Source: Candidatus Aquivivens invisus (GTDB lineage Bacteria; Omnitrophota; Gorgyraeia; Aquiviventales; Aquiviventaceae). Taken from it: DNA of 58,327 bases. Of this stretch, positions 25,642 to 34,477 are shown piece after piece; positions within the stretch are counted from its first letter, which is position 1; every line of letters starts with the position of its first letter. The translations under genes were made by a program, and so were the position numbers. Under the pieces are notes generated by a model. The model was given only the letters and a program-made list of their open reading frames with translations, searched no databases and had not been told where the DNA came from. The stretch is from NCBI GenBank assembly GCA_001804415.1, contig MHGA01000046.1:1-58327 (forward strand), in the 5' to 3' direction.

Positions 25642-26120
25642 CTTTTACCTTCTTTCACGGTCACCACGCCCTGCAAGCGGTCCGCAATGGCCTGCGAGGT
25701 ATCGTATTCGTTGGCCAGGAGACTCTCGAGCGCCGTCTGGTCCAAGAAGCGTTGAATATAGGTGGTCAGCCCAGACCAGACCGAGCGGATGCCGCAATCC
25801 GTGAAGTGCACGCAGGCGCGCTGTTGCCCGGTATACTGGTGGCAGATGCCGTCCGTCGTCTGCACGCCGCCCAGCGCGCGCACCACTTCCCCGAGGGTGA
25901 CGTGCGCCGGAGGGCGGTTCAAGACGTAGCCGCCTCGTAATCCCCGGACGCTATGCACCAATCCTGAGCGCGAGAGCAGGCGAAGAAGTTTCTCGACGTA
26001 GGCGCTGGACAACCCTTCTTTCCCCGCGATATCCCTGACGCGCACCACCTGGCCCTGCGGGGATTTGGCCAGCTGCAACAGACACCGCAATCCGTACTCC
26101 TCCTGGGCGGTGATTTTCAT
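25638..26120 (-). CDS. Rrf2-family transcriptional regulator of the suf operon
   Basis: A 160-aa winged-helix protein: [34 protein letters not shown] (recognition helix region) and [10 protein letters not shown]. Three cysteines follow the pattern C-x9-C-x5-C (ICHQYT...[10 protein letters not shown]), able to hold an Fe-S cluster as in IscR or SufR. It probably senses cluster supply and controls its own operon. A palindrome overlapping the -35 element (26179-26205) is a likely target. Confidence 0.9.
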   Translation of the reverse strand: MKITAQEEYGLRCLLQLAKSPQGQVVRVRDIAGKEGLSSAYVEKLLRLLSRSGLVHSVRGLRGGYVLNRPPAHVTLGEVVRALGGVQTTDGICHQYTGQQRACVHFTDCGIRSVWSGLTTYIQRFLDQTALESLLANEYDTSQAIADRLQGVVTVKEGKR

Positions 26121-26122
26121 GG

Positions 26123-26160
26123 TTCGACATCCTGAGCGAGTGAAACGAGTCGAAGGATCA
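26123..26160 (-). repeat. Palindromic element in the suf leader
   Basis: The 5' untranslated region consists almost entirely of a CATCCTGAGCGA...TCGAAGGATC element, with TTCGAC/GTCGAA and ATCCT/AGGAT as pairing arms. Similar elements recur in many draft genomes, as I remember them. It may be a mobile palindromic repeat that landed in the leader. Confidence 0.5.
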
Positions 26161-26171
26161 TCTCACTTTCG

Positions 26172-26205
26172 AGTATACGATAACATGACTTTTTTGTCAA
26201 CTATC
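26172..26205 (-). promoter_or_regulatory. Promoter and candidate Rrf2 operator of the suf operon
   Basis: TTGACA (26200-26195), a 17-base spacer and TATACT (26177-26172) make a near-consensus promoter. An inverted repeat, GATA-x3-GAC-x6-GTC-x3-TTATC, spans 26205-26179 and covers the -35 and spacer, which is where a repressor would block RNA polymerase. The start would be near 26165. Confidence 0.75.
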
Positions 26206-26265
26206 AAGACAACACGTCACCCCTGGCATTGAGCAGGAGTTGGGAGTCACCGAGAGGTCAGGGCG

Positions 26266-29178
26266 TTATTTGTCTTTGGGACGGCCATCCACGTAGGCGA
26301 GATAAATCTCGCGTTCGAGCCCTGACGCAGATAAGCGTTCCCAGACGACGACATCGCCTGAGAGGTCGGGGGGCGAGGGCATGCGAGCGCCGTCCGCCGT
26401 CAGCCGTCGCTCCTGCTGGCCTGGCGGGCGATTCAGGTCGAACAGATAGAGATCGTCTCCTCCGTGGCGCTTGTCAATCCACACGACGCGGGAGCCTGAA
26501 ATCTTGGGGTGGAGCTGATGGGCAGGATTGGCGGTCAGCCGCATCTCCTGTTGTCCAGCGGGCTTGTCCAAGTCATAGAGGTAGATATCCCAGTTGCCGT
26601 TGCGGGAGTCCTGGTAGACGATCTTGCGGCCGGAGATGTCGGGGGCGGCCAGCGTCCCTGAGGTCACCAGGGCTCTCGGCGATCCGCTCCCTCCGCCGAT
26701 GGCATCGAACTCGTACAGAGAGAGATCGCCGGCAATGACGCTGAGCCCCGGAAAGCGGACTTCCTGACGGGCCGTCCTGAACGCCATGCGATTCCCGTCG
26801 AGGGCGAATCCATCCCTCCCATAGGTGTGATTCCCTGCGACCACTTGGCGCCCCCACTGATCCGCCGGTGTCCGGAGATCGGCGCCGTAGAGCCCCTCCA
26901 GACGATAGCGCTGGTCCTCCCAGACGATGCGCCGGCCCCCGACGCGCGGGTAGCCTTGGGTGCCAAGGAGGGTCGTGATGCGCAGCTCGCGCCGGGCGGT
27001 CAGATCGTAGGCGTACACTTCTAAATCCATCGTCCGGACCACCGGATCGCCGCTGGGGTCCTTGACGTTGCGCCAGTCCACCCAGGCAATGAGGTCGGCG
27101 TTGATGTCCGGGGCCTCCTGGTCGTTTGGATCCGTCGTCATCCGGCGCTCCTGCTGGCTCGCCAGGCGATAGCTGTAGATGTCCTTGTTGCCGTGCCGGG
27201 TATCCACCCAGACGACCGTGTCTGCCGAGATGCGGGGCGAGGCGCCGGCTGCGAGGCGGCGAGCCGATCCCCCTAACAGCACCTCAAAGGGCAGCGTCTG
27301 CCGGTAGCCGTCCGCCTGGATGGTGATCACGCACCCTAACGAGGCGAGCGCATAGGGGAGGGTGCCGATCCGCATCAGAAACGGATTCGATTGGTTGTTC
27401 TTCGTCGCCCCGCTCGCCATGCTCCCAAAGGTTGAGGAGCCACTCACGAGCGTCGCCATCGTCGATCCCGAGATGCTCAACGTCGCCGAGACGGCCGCGG
27501 TCTCTTTCCAGACGTTTTCGAGATCCACGATGATGCGCATGACCTCGCCGGCCTGCAGGAACCCGTCGCCATCCGCATCTTCCCACCGAACCTTCCGCGC
27601 GCGGAAGAAGGGACGCCGGCTGGCGGTCATGGCCTGCGCCAGATTGATGCGGCCGGTGCCCATCAGATCCCGGACGGCCCACGCCTCCGGAGGCAAGGGA
27701 TCCGCCGTGGCCATGAGCCGGCCCTGGATGTCCGCCGCCGAAGCCAAGCGGTCGGCCGACATGAGCACGGCCGCCGCCCCGGCAACGTGCGGGGTCGACA
27801 TGGACGTCCCCTGGTTTCTGGCGTAGCCCGGCGCGACGCTTGACGCGCTGGATGTCGCCGGCGGGACGGTCGAGAGAACCGCCACCCCCGGGGCGCTCAC
27901 GTCGACGACGGAGCCGAGGTTTGAGAACAGGGCTTTCAGATCCGAGGGATCGGTCGCCGCCACCGCCAAGACAGACGGCATGTTCGCCGGGTACAGGTTG
28001 CCCGCGTCAGCCCCGTAGTCGTTGCCCGCGGCCGCCACATTCAGGCAGCCCTTCGCGGCCGCGTCGCTGACCGCATCCTGGATGAGCGCCGATGTCCCGG
28101 TGCCGCTCCATGAGTGGTTCAGAATCGCCGCTCCGTTGTCAGCCGCGTAGCGAAGGGCGTTGGCCAAGTCGGCGTCGGAGCCGAAGCCCTTCGCGTTGAA
28201 CGCCTTGATGGCCATCACACTCGCGCGCGGGGCCACCCCGGCGATTCCTTTGCGGTTGTTGGCGAGCGCGGCGATCGTGCCCGCCACGTGGGTGCCGTGC
28301 CCGTTGTCGTCCAGAGGGTCGTTGTCGGGGGTCTTCGGGGCGATGCATTCATCGGCCTGGTTGTAGTCCGTGCAGCTCACCGCGTCCCATCCGCGCACGT
28401 CGTCCACGAAGCCGTTGCCCTCATCGTCTCGGCCGTTGCGGGGGATTTCGTGCGGGTTCGTCCAGATGTTCGCCGCGAGGTCCTCGTGGTTGTAGTCCAC
28501 GCCGGTATCGATGACCGCGACGATGATGTCTTTGCCTTGGGCGGTCACCCAGGCCTTATCGGCTTGGATTTTCTTGAGACCCCAGAGGTCCTCGTAGGAT
28601 TGTTCCCACGCGCCGGTGCTCCAGGTCCCGTTCTGGTCCGGATCGACATAGGGGTCGTTGGGCAGCGTCTGAGGAAAGGCGTTGATCGTCACGAGATAAT
28701 TCGGGTGGGCGTACTCGACGTGAGGATCAGCCTGGTAGGCTCGGACCGCCTCGACGACGTTGATGGAGTTGGGGACTTCCACGAGGTAGACGTTGGTCAG
28801 ATCAGGCGCGGCGGGAACGCCGCGAACCACACCCCGCCGCTTGACGAGAATCTTCTCCCGAAGCTGACGCTCCTTGCTCTGGGCTTGGATGGTTGAGAGG
28901 TTGTCGCGACTCACAAACACGCTGCGGGCGGTCTTCACGCCGAAGCGCTGGTTGAGGCGGTCAATCGAATCGGAACGATCCGCCAGGGAGGAAGCGAAAG
29001 ACTGACGGTTCTTGAGGAGGCAGTGGGCGCATTGCGTGAGGGCGCGGGGACCGTCGCTCCTGAATTTGACAATCACCTGGCCGCGGACGTGCCGGGGCGC
29101 TGCCTGGGCCCAATCTCTCGCGGGCCAGACCATCAGCAGCGCCGCAAGTACCCCAGTCAGACCGACAATCTTTCGCAT
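26266..29178 (-). CDS. Secreted subtilisin-family (S8) serine protease with propeller-like tail
   Basis: A 970-aa protein: signal peptide (1-26), inhibitor-like propeptide (about 30-165), and S8 catalytic domain with Asp224 (VIDTGVDYNHED), His294 (NGHGTHVAG) and Ser459 (GTSMSTPHVAG). A Ca-binding-like DADGDGFLQAGEV occurs near 535. From about residue 650 six or so repeats of the type P.IS...VVW.D.R.GN.DIYLYDL resemble TolB/DPP-type propeller blades. It should be exported and self-activating, with the repeats possibly anchoring it to a surface or substrate. A promoter lies 50-90 bases upstream. Confidence 0.92.
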   Translation of the reverse strand: MRKIVGLTGVLAALLMVWPARDWAQAAPRHVRGQVIVKFRSDGPRALTQCAHCLLKNRQSFASSLADRSDSIDRLNQRFGVKTARSVFVSRDNLSTIQAQSKERQLREKILVKRRGVVRGVPAAPDLTNVYLVEVPNSINVVEAVRAYQADPHVEYAHPNYLVTINAFPQTLPNDPYVDPDQNGTWSTGAWEQSYEDLWGLKKIQADKAWVTAQGKDIIVAVIDTGVDYNHEDLAANIWTNPHEIPRNGRDDEGNGFVDDVRGWDAVSCTDYNQADECIAPKTPDNDPLDDNGHGTHVAGTIAALANNRKGIAGVAPRASVMAIKAFNAKGFGSDADLANALRYAADNGAAILNHSWSGTGTSALIQDAVSDAAAKGCLNVAAAGNDYGADAGNLYPANMPSVLAVAATDPSDLKALFSNLGSVVDVSAPGVAVLSTVPPATSSASSVAPGYARNQGTSMSTPHVAGAAAVLMSADRLASAADIQGRLMATADPLPPEAWAVRDLMGTGRINLAQAMTASRRPFFRARKVRWEDADGDGFLQAGEVMRIIVDLENVWKETAAVSATLSISGSTMATLVSGSSTFGSMASGATKNNQSNPFLMRIGTLPYALASLGCVITIQADGYRQTLPFEVLLGGSARRLAAGASPRISADTVVWVDTRHGNKDIYSYRLASQQERRMTTDPNDQEAPDINADLIAWVDWRNVKDPSGDPVVRTMDLEVYAYDLTARRELRITTLLGTQGYPRVGGRRIVWEDQRYRLEGLYGADLRTPADQWGRQVVAGNHTYGRDGFALDGNRMAFRTARQEVRFPGLSVIAGDLSLYEFDAIGGGSGSPRALVTSGTLAAPDISGRKIVYQDSRNGNWDIYLYDLDKPAGQQEMRLTANPAHQLHPKISGSRVVWIDKRHGGDDLYLFDLNRPPGQQERRLTADGARMPSPPDLSGDVVVWERLSASGLEREIYLAYVDGRPKDK

Positions 29179-29235
29179 GTTGTGAGGAGAGAGTTCCCGT
29201 GAGCGTGTTCCAGAGGTGGTACGAAAGAACGATTC

Positions 29236-29265
29236 AGTCTAGGCAGGACGGTACACGGCTGTCAA
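29236..29265 (-). promoter_or_regulatory. Promoter for the subtilase gene
   Basis: TTGACA (29265-29260), an 18-base spacer and TAGACT (29241-29236). The expected start is near 29229, giving a 50-base leader to the ATG at 29178. Confidence 0.6.
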
Positions 29266-29306
29266 GAGGGAGGATTTTACGTAACCTTATGCAACACAAT
29301 GAATTA

Positions 29307-30422
29307 CTACGTGGATTTAAGGGTCGAGCGTCCGGGGGAGAACGGGGAGAGGTCGAGAGGGGAGCGGCCGTGGAGGATCACGTCTGACAGCAGGACCGCC
29401 GTGATGGGGGCGAGCAGGATGCCGTGGCGGAAGTGGCCGGCGGCCAGGTACAAGCCGCCGATGGCGGTCTGCCCTATAATAGGGCGCGTGTCTGTGGAGC
29501 AGGGGCGCAGGCCGGCCCAGGCATCGACAAACGCGCAGCGGTCAAGGGCGCTCGTCATCCGACGCAGCCCTCCGAGAATCGCGCGAATGCCCTCCAGGGT
29601 CAGATGCTTGCGAAAGCCGACGAACTCGACGGTCGACCCCACGATCAGCCGCCCGTCCCGACGCTGCACCACGTAGGCCTGCTCCGACATCACCGCGCGG
29701 CGAAACAGCCCCCGCGGCCCCTGAAAGGCGAGCATCTGTCCACGGGCTGGCACGACCGGCAGCTTGATCGGCGGCGGCTCAACAAGCGAGGCCCAGCTGC
29801 CCAAACAGTTGATCGCCACCGGCGCGCGCAAGAGCCCCCGATCCGTTTCAACGCCCTGAAGGGCGCGTCGCTGAATGCGAAGACGCTGAACGCTGGTCTC
29901 CTCTAACAACGTCACGCCGTCGCGCTGGCACGTCCGCTGCAGGGCTTCCATCAACCGGACGTTGTCCACCTGCGCTTCAGCGGGAAAGAAGAACCCGCAG
30001 CGAAGCCGCCCATCCACTGACGGCTCCCGCCGCCGCACCTCGGCCTCCGACCAGCGCTCGACCGGGACCGCTTTGGCGCGCTGCCAACGCATCCGCGAGG
30101 CCATCCGCCGTTCATCCTGGCTCGTCAGGGCGAGATACAGAATGCCCTCGATGGCCAATCCGACGTCGATCCCCGACCGACGCTCCAGATGCTTCACCCA
30201 CGCCGGATACAGGCGCCGGGCCGCCTGGCAGAGGTCAAACATCACATCGGGACGGGGCAAGTCCATCTGGGCCGACAGGATCCCGGCGGCTGCGCTGGAA
30301 GCCTCTCCGCCGATGGCTCCCCGCTCCACCACGGCGACGCGTTGCTGGCGTCGGGCCAGCTCCTCGGCGATGGCGCAGCCGATGATGCCTCCACCCAGCA
30401 CAACCACATCAAAAGATTTCAT
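29307..30422 (-). CDS. thiO: FAD-dependent glycine/D-amino-acid oxidase (ThiO-like)
   Basis: A 371-aa DAO-family flavoprotein with the FAD-binding VVLGGGIIGCAIAEELARR at residues 5-23 and AGILSAQMD, CLGSWASL, VVPARGQML and AGLRPCSTDTRPIIG further on, typical of ThiO. ThiO oxidises glycine to the imine used for the thiazole of thiamin. No thiamin genes are close, so another amine substrate is possible. I chose ATG 30422 (MKSFDVV); the frame stays open upstream through a CCGAAA/CCGATA repeat tract, which would add an Arg-rich extension. Confidence 0.85.
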   Translation of the reverse strand: MKSFDVVVLGGGIIGCAIAEELARRQQRVAVVERGAIGGEASSAAAGILSAQMDLPRPDVMFDLCQAARRLYPAWVKHLERRSGIDVGLAIEGILYLALTSQDERRMASRMRWQRAKAVPVERWSEAEVRRREPSVDGRLRCGFFFPAEAQVDNVRLMEALQRTCQRDGVTLLEETSVQRLRIQRRALQGVETDRGLLRAPVAINCLGSWASLVEPPPIKLPVVPARGQMLAFQGPRGLFRRAVMSEQAYVVQRRDGRLIVGSTVEFVGFRKHLTLEGIRAILGGLRRMTSALDRCAFVDAWAGLRPCSTDTRPIIGQTAIGGLYLAAGHFRHGILLAPITAVLLSDVILHGRSPLDLSPFSPGRSTLKST

Positions 30423-30440
30423 CAGGGAAGGACGAGACCC

Positions 30441-30490
30441 AACCCGATCTCCGAAACCGATACGTGGCCGAGGCCGATACCGAAACCGAT
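30441..30490. repeat. Hexamer repeat tract (CCGAAA/CCGATA)
   Basis: CCGAAACCGATA, GCCGAGGCCGATA and CCGAAACCGATT units occupy the spacer between the phosphoesterase stop and the oxidase start. The units have a six-base period. Confidence 0.65.
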
Positions 30491-30492
30491 TC

Positions 30493-30993
30493 CTACGAGG
30501 TGTCACACGGCGGGACGAGTGCCTTCAGTTGCTTGCGCTTGGAAGGGGTGAGCGCGGATTCGAGTCTGAACGAGGGGTCAGCGTCCTGATCGGCTTTCTT
30601 GATCAACAACCACTCCTTGCCGGTTGTGCGAGGCCCCTTCAGTTTGACCATCGCAAAGTCCCCCCGCAGCCGCTGGCCCTCCAGACGGAATTTCAACGAC
30701 CCGGCCTTGAGCTGAACGGCGGGGTCCGTGCCCCCGAGCACGGTATACGTGCCGCGATCCCAGATGACGACTTCCCCCGCGCCGTATCGGCCTTTCGGGA
30801 TGATGCCTTCAAACTCGCCATACCCCAACGGGTGATCATCCACCATGACGGCGAGGCGCTTGTCCGCGGGATTCATCGAGGGGCCTTTCGGGATCGCCCA
30901 CGACTTCAGCACCCCGTCCATCTCCAGACGGAAGTCGAAGTGCAGGCGCGAGGCGTGGTGCTCATGCACCACAAAGACCCCGGAGGGGGACAT
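30493..30993 (-). CDS. Stand-alone LigD-type 3'-phosphoesterase domain protein
   Basis: A 166-aa protein consisting only of the LigD PE domain: VVHEHHASRLHFDFRLEMDG, DHPLGYGEFEGIIPKG (quoted in part) and GAGEVVIWDRGTY are the metal-binding and catalytic segments. The domain trims 3' phosphates and ribonucleotides at DNA breaks. In most bacteria it is fused to ligase and polymerase domains and works with Ku; none of these is in the window. It may be a free-standing end-cleaning enzyme. Confidence 0.9.
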   Translation of the reverse strand: MSPSGVFVVHEHHASRLHFDFRLEMDGVLKSWAIPKGPSMNPADKRLAVMVDDHPLGYGEFEGIIPKGRYGAGEVVIWDRGTYTVLGGTDPAVQLKAGSLKFRLEGQRLRGDFAMVKLKGPRTTGKEWLLIKKADQDADPSFRLESALTPSKRKQLKALVPPCDTS

Positions 30994-31006
30994 GCCGCCA
31001 AGCTAA

Positions 31007-31037
31007 GTGAGTGGCCAGTGATTAGTGACCAGTGAAA
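31007..31037. repeat. Heptamer repeat tract (NNNAGTG)
   Basis: Units GTGAGTG, GCCAGTG, ATTAGTG and ACCAGTG follow one another between apt and the phosphoesterase gene. The rest of the 95-base spacer shows no further signal. Confidence 0.7.
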
Positions 31038-31088
31038 AGCTCGACGAGAACATGTTTCAAAGGGGTCAAGAAACTTTTGTCCAGATAC

Positions 31089-31625
31089 TTAATACTTGAC
31101 GAGCGAGAAGACGGGATGGGCACCGAGTTGCCGGCGGCCGCCCAGCGCCGTCAACTCGACGAGAAACGCCACCTCCACGACCTGGGCGCGAAAATGTTCC
31201 AGCAGGCTCACCACCGCGCCCATCGTGCCGCCGGTGGCCAAGAGATCGTCGATCAGGACCACGCGCGACCCTTCGGACAGGCCATCGGCGTGCATCTCTA
31301 ACATTCCCTCGCCATACTCGAGGGTGTAGGTCGCTTTGATCGTCTTGTGCGGCAGCTTGCCGGCTTTACGGACGGGCACCAATCCGATCCCCAGGCGATC
31401 CGCCAACGGGGCCCCGAAGATCAACCCGCGCGACTCAATCGCGACAACCGCCTCGAGACGCTGCGAGGCATAGCGGCGCGCGAACTGCTCCATGACTTGA
31501 TGAAAGACCGCGCCGTTCTGCAGTAAGGGGGTGATGTCCCGAAAGAGGATGCCCTGCTTGGGAAAATCCGGGATGTCGCGGATGTGGCGTTTGAGTTCAT
31601 CCTCTGTGACGACCGCCGCGCTCAT
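31089..31625 (-). CDS. apt: Adenine phosphoribosyltransferase
   Basis: A 178-aa purine salvage enzyme: DFPKQGILFRDITPLLQ near residue 20, VAIESRGLIFGAPLA near 60 and the PRPP-binding VVLIDDLLATGGTM near 121. It converts adenine and PRPP to AMP. The ATG at 31625 overlaps the stop of the permease gene (ATGA), an unusual partner. Confidence 0.95.
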   Translation of the reverse strand: MSAAVVTEDELKRHIRDIPDFPKQGILFRDITPLLQNGAVFHQVMEQFARRYASQRLEAVVAIESRGLIFGAPLADRLGIGLVPVRKAGKLPHKTIKATYTLEYGEGMLEMHADGLSEGSRVVLIDDLLATGGTMGAVVSLLEHFRAQVVEVAFLVELTALGGRRQLGAHPVFSLVKY

Positions 31626-32149
31626 CCTTTGGTCACCATGTGATAGAGGCCTCCGCCCAGCCACCCGACCAGAGGCGGGACCCACAGCGACACGACGATC
31701 CGAACCACGGCGACCTGCGCCCCGAGGATCGGCAGCTCCCACACGAGAAAGCGGTTGAGCCCCAGCAGCGCCCAGGCCGCGATGTAGGCGCACACCGGGC
31801 CCACCCCGGCACCCTTCGTCAGGAACGAGGCGAGGATCGGAAAATGCGTAAAGGGTCCGCCGGGCGTCAGCGTCCCCGCCAACGTCCCCAGGAACAGGCC
31901 CCGCCACCCGGACCCGCGGCCCATCCATTGGACGATCACCTCGCTGGGGAGCAGCACCGTGAGAAACCCTGCCAACGCAAACCCGAGCACGAGATTGGGC
32001 AACACGCTGAGGAACAGCTTGCCGCCGCTGGTGAGAGCATCCTGCACGCGGAGCATCCCGCCGCGGTGAAATGCGATGACCGCGCATACCACGACCAGGC
32101 TGCCCACGATCACCCAGGAGCGCCACATGGACTGCACGGACGGCGTCAT
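31622..32149 (-). CDS. Permease-like membrane protein (DUF318/YraQ-type)
   Basis: A 175-aa membrane protein with four to five helices. The repeated motif LPNLVLGFALAGFLTVLLPSEVIVQWMG and GTLAGTLTPGGPFTHFPILASFL (quoted in parts) matches half of a DUF318-type permease, whose full-length members run to about 300 aa. Two copies may assemble. The start at ATG 32149 overlaps the FIST gene stop by four bases, and the stop overlaps apt likewise. Substrate unknown. Confidence 0.7.
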   Translation of the reverse strand: MTPSVQSMWRSWVIVGSLVVVCAVIAFHRGGMLRVQDALTSGGKLFLSVLPNLVLGFALAGFLTVLLPSEVIVQWMGRGSGWRGLFLGTLAGTLTPGGPFTHFPILASFLTKGAGVGPVCAYIAAWALLGLNRFLVWELPILGAQVAVVRIVVSLWVPPLVGWLGGGLYHMVTKG

Positions 32150-33327
32150 GCGGGACGGAAGAGACCGAGGCTGGCGGTGTAGCCATGGACAAAATTCCTC
32201 CCGCCCACCGGACCGATCTCCCCGTTGCAGAAGAAGCCGCCGATCGGCGCCTGCCCACCCACGACTTCCCGAATGGTCTTCAGATCCTGATGCGCCGCTC
32301 CGTAAAAGGCTTTGCCGCGCCCGAGGCAATCGAAGACCAGAATCCCTGCGGGGGCTGCCTCGGACCAGGAGCCGGCATGGCGGAGCAGCGTCCGGCGCAG
32401 CTCACCGCGCGAGATCGACGGGTCGCGCAGGTGAAACTGGAGGGTCTGCCCGATGGTGACTTCGTCCTCCACCGCAATCGCCCCGCTGGGCGGATCGATG
32501 CCCGCCAGATGGCGGATGAGAAAATCCTCCGGATGAAACCGCGGTGTCATCTCGTTGATGCACAGTCCGATGAAAATCGCATGCTGGGCGAGGGCTTGCT
32601 CCGTCGAGGAGAGCCCCACGAACACCTCCCGCAGTACCTCTAACGCCTGGCGACCACCCAGCTCCCAGATGACGCGCTCCTCGGCTTTCGTCACCACCAA
32701 GGGCTGGCCGATCGGGCGGCAGCCCGGGGCGACGACGGCCTCCAGCCGAAGGTGGCCCGTCAGCGCCACCCCCACCGCCCCGGCGCGGCGCACCTCGGTG
32801 TCGTAGAACAGGACGTGGTCGCCGGCTTCCCGACCGCCGCTGGCCAGCCCTCCGATCACAGGGCAGCCGGGAAACGTCGCATTGAATTCCTGCACGATCT
32901 TGGAGGTTTCGCAGGTGGCGGGATCGACGAGCAGGACGAAACTGGGACGCGCCTGCGCAGGAATTCCGACCTTGTCCACCCAAAACCCGCCGGCGCTGGA
33001 GATGGCGAGTTCGTCAGGGCTGATGACGAAGGGATAGAGCCGCGCTTCGGGCAGATGGGCGGCGAACACCGACACGGCAGGCACGGATTCCACCTCGCGC
33101 CCTCCGCCGATGACGCTCTGCCCGCTGCAACCTATAAGGACCGCAGGCCGAAGGTGCTCGTGGACGGCGCGGAGTGCTGCGTCCCAGTCAGCGTGATAGG
33201 CCGGTGAGACGAACAGGCACACCCAATGGCAGGGCGACCCGGCCAGTTGCTCGAGGATGTGACGACACGCCTGGTCGACCGCGCTCCGGAGATGGGGGGA
33301 CTCGCTGACGGCTGAGGCAAATCGCAT
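32146..33327 (-). CDS. FIST N/C domain sensory protein
   Basis: A 393-aa protein with the FIST_N domain (about 30-225: LIGCSGQSVIGGGREVE, GLASGGREAGDHVLFYD) and the FIST_C domain (230-380: LPLV..., IGGFFCNGEIGPVGGRNFVHGYT). FIST proteins are proposed to sense small ligands, perhaps amino acids. This one stands alone without kinase or chemotaxis domains. It heads a coupled trio with a permease and apt. Confidence 0.9.
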   Translation of the reverse strand: MRFASAVSESPHLRSAVDQACRHILEQLAGSPCHWVCLFVSPAYHADWDAALRAVHEHLRPAVLIGCSGQSVIGGGREVESVPAVSVFAAHLPEARLYPFVISPDELAISSAGGFWVDKVGIPAQARPSFVLLVDPATCETSKIVQEFNATFPGCPVIGGLASGGREAGDHVLFYDTEVRRAGAVGVALTGHLRLEAVVAPGCRPIGQPLVVTKAEERVIWELGGRQALEVLREVFVGLSSTEQALAQHAIFIGLCINEMTPRFHPEDFLIRHLAGIDPPSGAIAVEDEVTIGQTLQFHLRDPSISRGELRRTLLRHAGSWSEAAPAGILVFDCLGRGKAFYGAAHQDLKTIREVVGGQAPIGGFFCNGEIGPVGGRNFVHGYTASLGLFRPA

Positions 33328-33400
33328 AGCAATCGCTGAGCAACGCTGATCTATACGCGTGATGAACGCAGATCATGCGAGCGGTCTGCTCCGGTACAGC

Positions 33401-34477
33401 TTAGAACTGGTTCGCCGGATTGTCAATGGATGGCCACGCGTCGGCAAGAGGGTTCAGGCCGTCGATCCAGGCTGAGGGAATGACGTAGGGAGCCAACGCC
33501 TCCGGCGCCATCCGGAACAGGCGCGCATCCATCACCAGCACCACGGAGGATGGCGGCGGCTGAACCCGGTCGAGATCTCCCCACGGTTTCCTCCGAGCAA
33601 GACGCCGGTGAAACAACTCGGCGTGGGTCAGCCCGCGGAGCTCTTCGGCGGTCCCGGCGTACAAGCGATCCTGATGTTCCAGGAGCCAGGGCTCGTATTG
33701 CCGGTACACCCCGACCGGCAGGCGCAAGAAGATGGTGGCGTGGCGATGCGGGGTTCCGCGCGGAAGGTTGAGGCACGCCTCGAGAACGTTCTCCGTAAGG
33801 CTGATGGCCCCATCGACGCAGCGGGTCAGCGCGACGCTCAGGGCATGGGTCGTCTTGATCACCATCCACTGGGTCCCATCGACGGCTCGGCCAGGCAGCG
33901 TCCACGGGAACGCCCCGCGAGGCCGCCCGATCGCCCATCCCGCCCCCTCATTGAGGTCTCCGACGAGGTGCTGGATCCAATCGATGAGTTTGTTGGCTCG
34001 GACGATGGTTCCGCTGCCTGGGCTGATGGAGCCACCGGTCGCCACCGTATAGCTGACCGTGGCATCGCCCAGGCTGAGCTCTCGGAGCTGGAATGCATCC
34101 GCCAGCTCGCCGATTCGCCTGAGCGGACGGGCGTGGCCGAACCGATGCCACGCCCCGCGGATCCCCACAAACACATGTTCGATCAGACGAATCTCAGGAC
34201 CCGGAATCGGCAGATCAAGGAGCCAATCCGCCAGTCGCACGACCTCCAGCTCCGTCACGTTGGCCGTCGTGTAGAGTGCGCCATGCAGATCCAGCATCCG
34301 GTCGTCACGATGCACCGTCAGGCGCGCTTTCGACGGGCACGCGGCGAAGAACCGCTCCTCGAACGACTCCTCTGCTGAGACACCAGGAACACGCAGCACG
34401 CAGCAAGCACCAAGCAGCAAGCACCAAGCAGCAAGCAGCAAGTGACAGGTGACAGGCGACAACTCGTCATTCGACAT
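33401..34477 (-). CDS. Secreted hypothetical protein with repeat-encoded signal peptide
   Basis: A 358-aa protein starting at ATG 34477, overlapping the phosphatase gene by 11 bases. Residues 6-28 (SPVTCHLLLAAWCLLLGACCVL) form the hydrophobic core of a signal peptide and are encoded entirely by the heptamer repeat tract 34391-34460; cleavage is likely near GVSA-EE. The mature part has no family I know. It contains a DGTQWMVIKTTHALSVAL stretch and many Arg residues. Coupling to the phosphatase suggests a shared extracytoplasmic task. Confidence 0.7.
   Translation of the reverse strand: MSNDELSPVTCHLLLAAWCLLLGACCVLRVPGVSAEESFEERFFAACPSKARLTVHRDDRMLDLHGALYTTANVTELEVVRLADWLLDLPIPGPEIRLIEHVFVGIRGAWHRFGHARPLRRIGELADAFQLRELSLGDATVSYTVATGGSISPGSGTIVRANKLIDWIQHLVGDLNEGAGWAIGRPRGAFPWTLPGRAVDGTQWMVIKTTHALSVALTRCVDGAISLTENVLEACLNLPRGTPHRHATIFLRLPVGVYRQYEPWLLEHQDRLYAGTAEELRGLTHAELFHRRLARRKPWGDLDRVQPPPSSVVLVMDARLFRMAPEALAPYVIPSAWIDGLNPLADAWPSIDNPANQF
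34391..34460. repeat. Ten-unit heptamer repeat tract inside a signal peptide coding region
   Basis: Ten consecutive seven-base units: ACGCAGC x2, then AAGCACC/AAGCAGC alternating, then AAGTGAC, AGGTGAC and AGGCGAC. On the minus strand they encode the Leu/Ala/Cys-rich core of the signal peptide of the 33401-34477 gene. Confidence 0.85.

Noticed and set aside
31089-32258. A 389-aa frame extending apt upstream
   Set aside because: The extension overlaps the permease and FIST genes out of frame; apt proteins begin at MSAAVVTEDE, with an ATGA overlap.
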